NCBI GenBank assembly: GCA_964019135.1 | Contig: OZ025248.1 | Coordinates: forward strand, 12,221,574 to 12,285,573 | Length of the DNA: 64,000 nucleotides | Reading direction: 5' to 3' | DNA from: Arenicola marina | Taxonomy: Eukaryota > Annelida > Polychaeta > Arenicolidae | In this document: piece after piece, positions 1-10,655 of the stretch | How positions within the stretch are numbered: position 1 is the first letter of the stretch | How the letters are laid out: each line of letters opens with the position of its first letter | Notes under the pieces: model-generated | What the model was told of the DNA's origin: nothing | Database searches by the model: none | What the model saw: only the letters and a program-made list of their open reading frames with translations | Made by a program: the position numbers and the translations under genes

Positions 1-370
1 GCCGTTGATGCCACCCATTGACGTAGAACATAAGTATGCCTGTCTCGTGGGGTCTCGATAAGATCCCGTAGTGACTGTATAGCCCTATAGGCACTACGCC
101 TAAGTGACGTCTGCGTGGTCATCCTGCCGACAAAAGGCCCATGGAAAATGTTCAGTTTGGCGACTGCGATTCGTGCACGTATGACCTTAAAAGCGACTGG
201 TGGAGGATGGGCTTTCTAGTACGCGCGTACGCTGGGCGACCGAGCGTCGCAACGCCGGGCCTAGCAACATGGCGAGCGGCGGCAAACGTCACGCGTCACA
301 GTAGGACGAAGCTCCCTGCACGATATGAGTGGGAGGACGAGGAAGAACCGCCGCCCAGACCAATTTGGTA
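1..370 (+). promoter_or_regulatory. CpG-rich stretch, possible TMEM43 promoter and non-coding first exon
   Basis: The stretch from about 170 to 365 is rich in CpG compared with the AT-rich DNA that follows. It ends in a donor-like GT at 368-369 (G|GTAATC). A short frame opens at ATG 325, but joining it to the TMEM43 exon at 3603 gives an in-frame stop almost at once. If this is exon 1 it would therefore be untranslated. Inference only: no transcript evidence can be seen, and the true first exon could lie elsewhere or outside the window. Confidence 0.25.
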
Positions 371-1881
371 ATCAGCAGTTACCAATATATTATTGTAAAG
401 TGTATTATAACACATGGTAGTTAGGCGCGATACTCTAGGGGGGGGGGGGGGCGTGCAGAGACGGAGATGGAGAGAGGGCATGGAGGAAAGAGTGAAAAGT
501 GAGTGGAGACACATAAATGGAAATGGATGGGTCGTCAAACAGACAGAATGTGAAGATAGACGGTAGCATAAAGACCAGGGGCGATATTCATAAACCGTAA
601 CTCCAAGTTCGTCTTTTAAGAGAAAAAAAAACAGTGAGATATTAGAAAAATTAGATTAAACAAATAAGTTTATTGCAAATCCAAATCAGAACAAAATGTG
701 TGGCTATATAAGGACGTATTTATACCACGGCAGTTTCATGGATTTTACAGACTTATTCATTACAGTTGACAGATTTAATAAACTTGGTTATGTTTATCCA
801 ACAAGCGACGAAATTGCAGGAAAAAAAAACACTGCTTGTGTCAAAGTAGGGACCTGACAGTTGATGGTATTACCTCCTAATTTAGTTAATCAAACTACTG
901 ATTACACTATCGTATACTTAAATATATATATATATATATTCCTAGCTATTGCACAAAACGTATCCATTTTTGTGAGAGTAACGTATATACCGGTATATCC
1001 CATTTAACATATGGGTGATGTCTAGGTATCTCGGCAGGCACAAGCAGTGCACAATAACCATAGCGACATTCGAACTATGATATTTCGGTACTTAAATTTG
1101 ACATGACGTCACTACGTCACTGCGTGTTCTATATTTAGGAAGCACGGGCTTTTCCCAGTGGTGACAGCTGTAAGGACACGAAGCTGCCGATAATCTTGCA
1201 CTTGTCACGAACTTGTTTTGACTTATTTGAAGCCTAACACTAAATGTCGTACTTGTGACTGTAATGTTTTAGATCTCATTTTCGTATTAAGAATGTATCG
1301 GCAACATGTAAGTTCACAGGCACAGCCAATATACCGAGTCTGCATGATCACACAATTCACCTATTCACGGCCGCCAGGCCACAGACAGCCCAGCCCACAG
1401 CCACAGGCACAGGCGGAAACTTAACGCCCAAGCTGGGGTTGGAGTTGGCGCAAGTGCCCCTAGGCAAGCCCGCTTCTCTAGCAGGCTTGCCTAGGGGCAC
1501 TTGCGCCAAGGGTTGGAGGTGTAGTCTTCACTTCTTCTTAGTTCTACAGGGACCAGTCCGACAAGGGAGTTAGCATCTCCCTATTTCTATATATGGGCAG
1601 GAGAGAAGCTTAGCTAGGTTAGCCTCAGTTTACTTTCAGAAACATTTGGTCTGATACACTTTTTAGTGATTGATATTGCAATGCTATAATGGTAGAAATT
1701 GCCTTAGATGCTGAAGGATGTTATGGCTGTAATAATTTCGTATAACCAATGTCAGCATTCATATATAGAGTGTAGCTATTGGACAGTTAAAGAGTTTTGC
1801 TACCAGTCCTTTCTTTGACTTGCTATATACTTATTGTATATTATATATGTTTATTTAGAAAGCAAGCTATTACATTTTCTG

Positions 1882-1913
<32 letters not shown>

Positions 1914-3040
1914 ACTTAGATTAATATGCCTCTCCACAATGTCAAGCATTCAGATATTTTACTTAAATCAACTACTAGAAATAGGATTATTTTTATAATA
2001 TGTTATATATATATTTATTACTGTTGGCCACTTTTAAATTTATTCAGGTGAGGTCAAATAATTAATGAACAAATCATATATATATATCTACAAGTTTTGT
2101 ATAAATGTATTCTGCTACAATTATAGCTGGCTGGCATGTGATGTCACCTACTGCCATATATATGTATCTGGGGCAAGTGTCATCCAACCCTATTGTCATT
2201 GTCTGAGAGGGTTTCATAGCTTAAGTAATTATCTTTTTCATTCATGCATCATTCATATAATAGGCTAAACTGCATGATCCAACCATCTTGGTTCTTCCAG
2301 GCAGGGGTATAAAACTAAACTTTGCAAAATAACAAAGGTAAATCCTAAAGTATACATGTTCTGCATTTATATGTATATACCAGTCTGTCAACCACATATG
2401 TCAAAATATACACTGTTCAATTTGTTTTCATGTTACCAAATAGTTAAACCTATTGCAGCAATACAAAATACTGGTAACTATATTTAAACCTGTAGCATGA
2501 GCATGTGAGTACCCAGTATCTTACAGAAAAGGAAGATTATAATTTTTGCTATGAGTTATGTAGCTGTATGTATTCTCAATTTGATATAATTATGGAGTTG
2601 TTAATAGACAGTATACATTTACTATTGGTTTATACCCCAACTGAAAGGTTATATTTTGGAGGATGTGTCTTAGAAGTGCAGCAGGTATATGTGACATGTA
2701 GTAGATATGATGCAAATTAGCCTGGATAGATCGAACCCTAGTTGTTAGCAACTTGTATTTCACTTAATTGTAGCAACTTATAAATGTATTCATAATTTGT
2801 CTTAACAATGTAGCATATATATTCTCCTATTTTATGAAAGCATAAATTTATATTGTTTTAGACCAATTGTTCAGTCCTGAAAGGACTATTAATCAGAGAC
2901 AGGGAACTTCTATCCTATATAGCCCTAAAAGAATCTTTGTGGGGTGATGACAGGGCTATTCATTTCTATTGACACCAATTGACTATCAGATGACTGATTT
3001 TGGATACTGATTGATAAAGATTTAACTGTTGGGGCCATAT
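371..3040. other. AT-rich non-coding stretch upstream of TMEM43
   Basis: No convincing exon is visible. It holds a poly-G run near 439-452, TA microsatellites near 922-940 and 1883-1913, and the perfect hairpin at 1445-1509. It is probably the promoter or first intron of TMEM43. Confidence 0.5.
1445..1509. repeat. Perfect 26-bp inverted repeat (hairpin)
   Basis: The left arm is 1445-1470 (TTGGCGCAAGTGCCCCTAGG...) and the right arm is 1484-1509. They are exact reverse complements over 26 bp and enclose a 13-nt loop. No other copy is seen in the window. It could be the remains of a small fold-back element or an RNA hairpin; a perfect stem does not by itself point to a microRNA. Confidence 0.85.
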
Positions 3041-3520
3041 CCATGTCCAAGATGCGCACAGGCTTGAAAAGTTCTTGAATTTGATTGATGCCTGGAAAAG
3101 GTCATAAAAACAGATATGGGCCTTGAGGTCGATCCAATGTACTTGCATTTGCTTGAAAATAGGGCAGTTACAATGAACAGTGCTTGATTCAAACTGGACC
3201 GGGCACTGGCAAAGACCCAAGAAAAAATCGAACAAAAGCTGGCTGAATTGAAGAAGTAGCAATTAATAAAAGTAAAGTGATTAACTCCAATAAATGCTGT
3301 TGGTTGGTAATAAATAAACATGGATACTGCCTTCTTGTTGTCATTCCTTATTTCTGCATATCAAAGATTGTATGCATACAATTTAGTCCCAAATTTCGCA
3401 TTTTGTATGCTTAAAATATACCAGAGAAGGTAAAAATTGTCCTTGAAAAGTCCTTGAATTTTTCTAATGCTTGCCTTAAAAAGGCTTGAATTTGATGGAA
3501 CCTTGCCTGTATGAACCCTG
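3040..3520. repeat. Dispersed repeat with CTTGAAAAGTCCTTGAATTT-type motifs
   Basis: Two related stretches, near 3060-3120 and 3430-3510, share the words TTGAAAAG(T)NCTTGAATTT followed by aTGCcTg...AAAaGG. They look like degenerate copies of one short interspersed repeat lying just before the first TMEM43 coding exon. Family not identified. Confidence 0.4.
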
Positions 3521-3620
3521 ATGTCCCAAACATGGTTTGATAGACAGGATTTAATTGTTTCATTCCAGTTGTAATAATCACATTTTTTACTTGTAATTTC
3601 AGTATCCTAATGATCCTGGA

Positions 3621-6600
3621 ATGCATAATACTCCTGACAACCATCAGTATGCACCCTTGACTCATCAATATGTAGGCCAAACTGATAATGACACCACCCT
3701 ATGGCAGAGGGTAAAGACTAGTTTTGTGGCCATCATTGTTGGCCTGGTGCTGGCATTTGTTGGCTGTGGTGTGGTATTTTGGAATGAGGTGAGTGCATAC
3801 AATTGACTGATTTGTTTTGTACCAGTATAAACCTGAAGTGATGGTTTATTGTATATAGTATGCATATAAATATACTGCTAGGTATCATATGCGTTTTGCA
3901 GATCACCATTGCACATTATTATGACTGGACTGTTATCTGGTTATTTAAGTACAATATTCATTCAAACTAAAATGTATTATTATACTTCAGCATACATTCA
4001 GGGGCGTAGCCAGGGTTGGTTGGTTCAGGACGCTTTAACCACTTTTGGTCATATCGCGTCAATGGGAGAAGGAATGGAGAATGGAGCTATGTTCCTACTC
4101 TTTACGAAGAAAGACATGGGATCTTTATCCTGCGACCACACAGACATGGCAGGGCTCAAACCACCGATCCACATGCCGTCGTGCGTACGGCTAGTTACGC
4201 CCCTGTACAGTTTCTACGTTGATTTCTTATGCAGGACACTTTAGCTTGGTTTGAACATAACACAACAATAGGAAAGAAAAAAAAAACATGTCTGTTTCCA
4301 GGCATATTTGAACAATTTCTTCTTGATTGAGACATGTTGACACCGAAGCATTATGCAAAAGCTGAGCAATTCTGACTTCTGTGTCTTCTCTCTAGGGAAG
4401 AGCAGTTCAAACATCAAAATCCTTGGAAGAAGGCATGCGCTTAGTACGACCGCTTCATTCCACCGAAGTGATTTTTGATGAAAACAATGGAAAACTGGTG
4501 CATATTACGGGGCCGTTAAAAACAAACAAGGTATGTGTAATCGCGTGCACGAGACTATTAACTTACATTTCTGCGATAAATTTCGATGTTTATATCTTTA
4601 TGTTGAGTGCCCGAAAAAATATGTATATATGTGTAGCATGTTCAATTATGTTTATGAGTCGATGGTGCCTGGAGAGGGCGCGATATCGTTGATGTTCAAG
4701 TTTGGAGAATATTTGGTAGTATCGATAAATGAACCATAGTGTAATTCTGTCTCCTGATGTACATATAATTGTATCTGCAGGCCCTGTTTGATGAAGTATA
4801 CAATATTGCGGTTCCCGCAGTGAAATTAAAAAGAAAAGTAGAGATGTATCAGTGGGTGGAACACGAAAATAGGAGGTAAGTAATGCGTGGACGCATAGAC
4901 TTGTCTAATTTATCATAACGGAGATACCGATATCATATCCATGAGAGATCCCTCAGTTCGCAAAAGGGAAATGACTCATTTTAATACCACAAATATTTGT
5001 AAGTGGCAATAGTTTAACTTTCAGGGGCGGATCTAGGAATTTGCCAAGGGGTAGAGGGGAGGGGGTTGCTCTCTGAAAATTTGCGACCGGGTGGGGGGGG
5101 TGTGCTCTCTGGCTAAAACTTGCGACCCGGGGGGGGGGTTGCTCTCTTTTTGCCAAGGGAGGGTTGCTCTCTGATAAACTGGCGACCGGCGGGGGGGGGT
5201 GGGGCGTGCTCTCTGGCTAAAACTTGCGACGGGGGGGGGGGGCGCTGCTCGGAGAAGCCGACTTCAACAGCGTATGTAACCCCCCTAACCCCCCCCCCCA
5301 CCCTGGATCCGCCACTGACTTTATATCGTTGTAATTACTGCCAAGCGTCCTAGACTACTGAGTGATGTCTTTGTGCTCCAGAGAAAGAAGGGACGGTGAC
5401 GAAGCACATGAAGATGTGTCATATTCATACAGTAAGTGTGGGAACTATAGTTATATGTCGCTTTTCTGTAGTGAATTCTATGGTTGTCTCATTCTTGAGT
5501 ATCGGGCATATGTTGTGATACCTGTGGAACGTTTCAATAGACCTATCCATACTCCGACACTATATTTAAGCCCCGCCCACGCTTGAGTCCTTTTTCCTTA
5601 ATCGTGAGTATGAATTTGACAGCTACAGTGACATCAGTGAATGACTGACAGCCTGGATCGGTCTATTGTTGTTTCCTGAGTGACGGGAATTGTTTATGTG
5701 CTAACCTAACAAAAAGACCTCCATAAAATCTTCGAGCAGATATAAACTAAATAAATGCATGTCAGTTTAATTTTAAATAATAAATAATAATATCTTGTAG
5801 TTGTATTTATGTCGATTACATAAATTGATTGTTAATTGAGTGTTATCTAAATAATTGAACATTGTTTTGCTTTTTTTCCAGCCAAGGAATGGAGAACCGA
5901 ATTGATTCGAAGTAGCTCTTTTAACTCAATGTTATACTCAAATCCAGAGTGAGTACTTTGGGTTTCTGTTTCTGGTATGGGTTACATGAGATATTTAAGA
6001 ATGGATCAATAATAACCTTTCATTTGGACCATTCACATTTCGTTTTATAGAATCTGGGTAAATACCACTAGTAGGACCATGAACCGACATGGTGACGATC
6101 ATAAGTTTGTACTACAGGCTTGGTTAAATGTACAGCATTTAAAAAAACAGGAGAAATTTTGTCCGATTATGTTTTGTAATTAAGATGAATTGTTCGGAAA
6201 TTTTTTTATGGACATATTAACAGGCAAGCAGTTGATTAGCCTTATTGTGGTCGTGTTTCGTAGGACATTCGTGGTAGAATCCAAGATATACGTCGACGAG
6301 GATGCTCAAGTTGGCAATTTCTTCTTGTCCAGATGTAAGTACTGGTGATCACTATTTGTCTTATGTTCGATTCGTATTTAGATATGACATGTTGTTAGAA
6401 GCATGTCATTTTACCGTGAACTGGGAATGAGGAACTAATTCTTCCTGAACTAAGTGTGGGTGTGATCAAGGATTTTCAATAATCGTGAACTGGCTATTTT
6501 GATATTAAATAACTTATATCATGTATCCGCCCTTCCTTTGAATGCAGGGAGTCCTCCTTTTAATTCATCGTGACCTGGCAAAAAAAACGTTTATTCTTCG

Positions 6601-9301
6601 TCATCTGGGAACACGACCTCCCCCCCTCCTTGCCCCGCCATTAACATATAACAAGAGCAATTGTATGGTAAAGTATTTATTTCCATCCACATATATATCC
6701 ACATACATATATTTATCCCCCGCCCAATGTTTGCTTTGTGAATATAACACCTATGTCTACCACAGTATGAATATATTATTATGTTTATTTTACATATAAC
6801 AATATTCGGCTGGTAGAAAGGTATAAGTTGCGCCATGCAGCACATTACCACATTGTGATCAACACATTTGTAAACCTAGACCTGACATGGCTTCCCTGGC
6901 TGACTTTTTTGTTTACGAAACTACATGTATGTGTTGCCACTCACGTATTTACATGTTAATTTACAGCTCTGATTGACAAGATTACGAACTTCAAGAACGT
7001 GAATCCCAACGAGCCCCCGAAGGACCCTAACGTCCGGTTGTACCATGGCAGTTTTTACCACAGCCAGGAACCGGAAGATCCACAGGTGGGAACTTACGGA
7101 CGCCGAGACGGTGGCAATATGAGGGGCATATATGGGGAGTTGGAATGCGCGCCTCCCGGAAGTATAGGCGACCATTTTCTGCTGGCTGAACGCTATAACT
7201 GCTCCTTGGCTGACACCGACGTGGGAACTGGCTCCGTTATGGGTCATATTTAGGGATGCAATGTCCATCTTAAGGTTAACAGACAGATATAACGCCAATA
7301 ATCAGTGTCTGGTATACCTCTGATATCACAATACTGTGTCACCCTCCGATTTGCTGGCGAAGAGCAACATATATATGACCACGTTCGTAACATTCCTTGT
7401 TCCTCCTGACTCCAGCAAATGGAGCAATAAAGCACATTCATTCATTCATTCATTATTAAATGGTCTCTGCTTCCCAACTCGTTGTAGTGTCAGCATTTAA
7501 TAAAGTGGTATTGTGTCGTATTTGTAAGATAATATTGATTTCTTGTTTGCGGTTAACGATCTATGGTGTTTTGTATTTCTCAGGTCGGAGATGTGCGAGT
7601 GACCTTTGAGTATGCTGGACTCAGTGTGAAGGAAGTCTCTCGGCTCGGTCCGCCAGACAGAGTAAGTAACATTTCCCATCGCAAAATTGCCGCGCGGACA
7701 GTTGCCCCCTAGCATGGAACAAATTGCTCAACATATATTGTTCACTAGCATGGAACGTTGTCCTGCACCCAACTGCATAGACAATTGGCAACCGGACATT
7801 TGTCCACTGGCAAGCTGTTAATTAGTTTACACTTCCTTTACAATATTTATTTTTGTTGTGGATGTATTTGTTTCCCTGTTACTATGTGGGGTGATGGATT
7901 GGTTGATGTTATACACGATTAAGTATAAACCTTCAGCGATGTCTTTGGATCCTAAAGTGACACGGCTCTGCAGTGATTATTCGTCTGTGGTCACGTCTCA
8001 CCATGTGTGATATACTGTCTGACCGCCTGTTATATGACCGTCTATCATAGGGATATCACTGTCTATAGTGTGCATCTCTCCAGGTCAGTATCATGGGGCG
8101 ACAGTGGGACAACAAACTGGAGACATTCCATACCGAGGCTGGGGACGCCATCGAGTTCCTCTACATCGGGGATTACTCAGCAGAAGTAAGTAATTGTAAT
8201 AATATTTATTATTTGGTACGGTATAAAGTTACGGGAGCCTGGTACATTACATAAATAATACTATTAATAGTAACCTACTTGGGATATATCATTTAATTTT
8301 GCCTATTTTGCAATTAAAATTTGTGTAATTCTTTTTTTCCTTCGTCTTATAATTTTTTAGTAAGTAAAGCTATCACTTGGATATAACGTTGTTTTCTTTA
8401 TCTTACTAGTCAATTACCACATTGGTCAAACAGGTTTGCTCTGATGATAGCGTTGATGCACGTATCATCTTTTTATTTTGTTTCCAGCACATTATTCAGC
8501 AGGAGCACATGTCTAACACCCTGTTGCTATGGGGACTGCGCGTAGCCGGGTGGTTACTTGTCTTCGTCGGGTGTACGTGCATCACGCAGCTATTTAACGT
8601 CCTAGGTAAGTTCACAAGCGCGAGTTAATCCATATTTCATGCCCTAGATGCCAATGAGGATCTACATGAATGCATAAGAGTACATGTATCAAACAAAAAA
8701 TACAATTTATGACCTAACACTGGGTGAGTTTTATATGATATCAATAGCATGTTAACCTAGTGCTTCTGTACGTGGCACAATACAGGTCCATGTCGCTCCC
8801 TGAACTCAACATACAGTGACTATTTTCGAACTATACCTCTCCAACATTCTAGATCAACCATAATGACGCGTTTCCAGTACTGTTGTCCGACCAGAGTACA
8901 TGCTCGGGTTTCTATGAGTTGGAAGTTGGAAGTGTGCCATCAGTGTTGGATTTCACTTCGGTGTCAAGCGAGACCAGACAACTAACAACTGTGTAACTTA
9001 CACTACCCAACGCCCGAAATGTTTGCGCTTACTACGCTACCAGCGATTAGAATAATGGATTTTCTCATTTCTCTTTGTATCTTCCTCAGCCGAACGAATC
9101 CCGATAGTGCGGGAGTTCGTTGCCATGGGCACGGTCATGGCCAGCGTGTCCTTGTCGATCAGCGTGACTCTGACGGTGATAGCCGTGGGGTGGATCTGGT
9201 ACCGCCCCGTCCTGGGGATCACCATCCTCGTCCTCGCCTGTCTGCCCTTCGCCCTGTCCAAGTGGAGGCTGCTGCGGCGACGGGACCAGCGTAGTGTGTA
9301 G
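3621..9301 (+). CDS. TMEM43: TMEM43 (LUMA), nuclear-envelope/ER membrane protein
   Basis: Exons: 3603-3788 (coding from ATG 3621), 4396-4530, 4781-4875, 5382-5431, 5882-5948, 6264-6334, 6967-7085, 7584-7661, 8084-8185, 8488-8605, 9090-9301 (stop TAG). All introns are GT-AG and all phases agree. They give about 404 residues; human TMEM43 has 400. Family hallmarks read by eye: a membrane segment near residues 36-55, then NEGRA, a VKLKRKVEMYQWVE-like segment, FFLS, FYHS, a VRVTFEYAGLS segment, and a C-terminal block of hydrophobic helices around LLLWGLRVAGW and GWIWYRP. In vertebrates TMEM43 sits in the inner nuclear membrane/ER and binds emerin and lamins (established for the family). The start was chosen because it gives the same 34-residue lead as human. 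The frame is open back to 3597 and a good acceptor lies at 3601-3602, so a few extra residues could come from an unseen upstream exon. Confidence 0.93.
3999..4205 (-). mobile_element. SINE fragment bounded by CAGGGGCGTA inverted ends (composite element)
   Basis: The element lies in a TMEM43 intron. The interior is the body and tail of the tRNA-derived SINE found elsewhere here (minus strand), including the B-box-like region and the (AACC)n tail. The tRNA head is missing. The outer ends form an imperfect inverted repeat, CAGGGGCGTAGCC on the left and the complement of CAGGGGCGTAACTAGCC on the right, which resembles DNA-transposon termini. No clear target-site duplication is visible. Confidence 0.6.
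5022..5317. mobile_element. Non-autonomous DNA transposon (MITE) with G-rich internal repeats
   Basis: The terminal inverted repeats are CAGGGGCGGATCTAGG at 5022 and the complement of CAGTGGCGGATCCAGG ending at 5317. The direct flank ACTTT occurs at 5017-5021 and again at 5318-5322, a flush 5-bp target-site duplication. The interior is four to five degenerate repeats of about 35-60 bp, each with GCTCTCT, TTGCGAC and a run of 8-13 G. It codes for nothing and lies in the intron before the 5382 exon of TMEM43. Superfamily is uncertain; the ends look hAT-like but the duplication is shorter than the usual 8 bp. Confidence 0.75.
6412..6650 (+). repeat. Dispersed repeat, copy 1 (second copy at about 13032-13290)
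   Basis: Shares long stretches with 13032-13290, for example GTGATCAAGGATTTTCA, AATCGTGAACTG and GTATCCGCCCTTCC, then CATCGTGACCTG and a C-rich end. It lies in a TMEM43 intron. No inverted ends or coding capacity are visible; family unknown. Confidence 0.6.
7250..7457 (+). repeat. Probable retroposon tail ending in (CATT)n
   Basis: A stretch ending GGAGCAATAAAGCA is followed by about five CATT repeats (7434-7455) in a TMEM43 intron. The polyadenylation-like AATAAA before a short tandem tail is typical of a retroposed 3' end. The body of the element is not identified. Confidence 0.35.
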
Positions 9302-10080
9302 TAGCCCCGGGCTTAAAGTGGGGCTTATGGGAGGGTGTATTTATTTCATTATATAAGCGCTGTGCAAATGTGGAATCCCTTTTTGGCGCGGTTTCAGTTT
9401 GTAATGAGTCATACGTTACGTTTTTACGAAGTATCGGTGTGCAAGAAAGGAGAAAGGATGAAATACAATTTGTTGACAACCACGTTGTATATACACCCGG
9501 GAAGCTGTCTTCCTTATATTAAGTCCCAACTTATCCTTTGGCGTATGTAAAACGCGAGAGGTTTGGCTATAGTTAAGTTGCCCTTTCGTTATTGAGTCCT
9601 CGATGTACGAGCTCAATCCTCTATGCGTCATCCCGTTTAAAGGACGAGAAACCTGATCTCTGACTCGCATTTCACTATAATTGGTGTGAACCCCTCTCCT
9701 GTATTCGCGTGCAATGTCCCAATGCTGAGTTATAAAGCTACTGGTTGTAATAGGTGACTTGTTCTTTGGCGAGAAGAAGTATTATAAACGCAACGATATG
9801 AATAGGACGACGCTTCTGTGACTACCGGTACAAACGAAATGATATTGTATGGATTATTAAACGCTTGATATGCTTGAAATGCTTGAGATAAGGCATATGT
9901 GTATACATAGAAGGATAATAGTTGAATGTTTGCTCACGTGGTATGATGTTGTGGGGTTATAAGTGCACGTAGAATAATATAGTATCATGGGAGATTTGCA
10001 CAAGCGGAGTAATATCGTTTTGGTATTGTCGTAGCGTGGAATATTATATGAGATCTGTTTTTAACGCGATGCTCGGAAGG
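9302..10080 (+). other. TMEM43 3' UTR and downstream DNA
   Basis: No exon is seen. An ATTAAA at 9856-9861 is a candidate polyadenylation signal. The true transcript end cannot be read from sequence. Confidence 0.35.
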
Positions 10081-10109
10081 GGCGAAGATAACCGAACCTC
10101 CCGTGTATC

Positions 10110-10370
10110 GTCCGCTCGAGAGTGTCACCCGGGTGGTGTGGTGGTTCGCGCTCGGTTCTGTCGAATGACCTCTCAGCCAGCCATCGTGTCGGCAGTTCGG
10201 GCTTCGCGCGCCACTGTGCAACTGTCTTTGTTCGTGCAGGGCCAAGACCCCACGTTCTACTTCGAAAAGAGTAGGGGGTTACTTCCCGGGACATGGCTCC
10301 GCTCTACCCGCGACATGGCATCCATAGGTTAAAATATGTCCAACCAACCAGCAACCAGAAAAAATGGGTA
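10110..10370 (+). mobile_element. Degenerate tRNA-derived SINE copy
   Basis: Matches the family seen at 32512-32777: GGTTCGCGCTC (B-box-like) at about 10142, AGAGTAGGGGGTTAC with GGGACATGGCTCC at about 10269-10300, and an AACCAACCAGCAACC tail near 10350. The middle is heavily diverged or carries extra sequence. Confidence 0.5.
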
Positions 10371-10479
10371 ATGATTAAATGATGTATGACAAAGGGTGAA
10401 CCGAATCGAGCCGTGTACGTGTGGTTTAGATTAGACATGCCGCCCTCGCCCTCGCATATTGAAGAAGGCTGTCACTCCG

Positions 10480-10655
10480 TGGCCTGGCAGGTAGCGGTTT
10501 TGGCCGTTGCCGATTGTGCTCTGCCAGGCCAGCAGCCGGTACGTGGTTCGCGCCTCACGTGTTTAAATGTCTATATGAGTATGGGGTTACTCCCGGAGAC
10601 ATGGCTCATCTCTACCTTGATCCCCATTGTCGCGATGTGGTCAATAAAATTGTCC
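10480..10655 (+). mobile_element. Second degenerate tRNA-derived SINE copy
   Basis: GTGGTTCGCGCC near 10544 and the ATGGGGTTACTCCCGGAGAC / ATGGCTC block near 10580-10605 match the family body. Further on come a CGCGATGTGGTCAA segment and an AATAAAA run. More diverged than its neighbour at 10110-10370. Confidence 0.4.

Noticed and set aside
325-367. Short reading frame from ATG 325 as the true TMEM43 N-terminus
   Set aside because: Splicing its donor to the acceptor at 3602 gives a phase clash and an immediate stop. ATG 3621 gives the expected family length.
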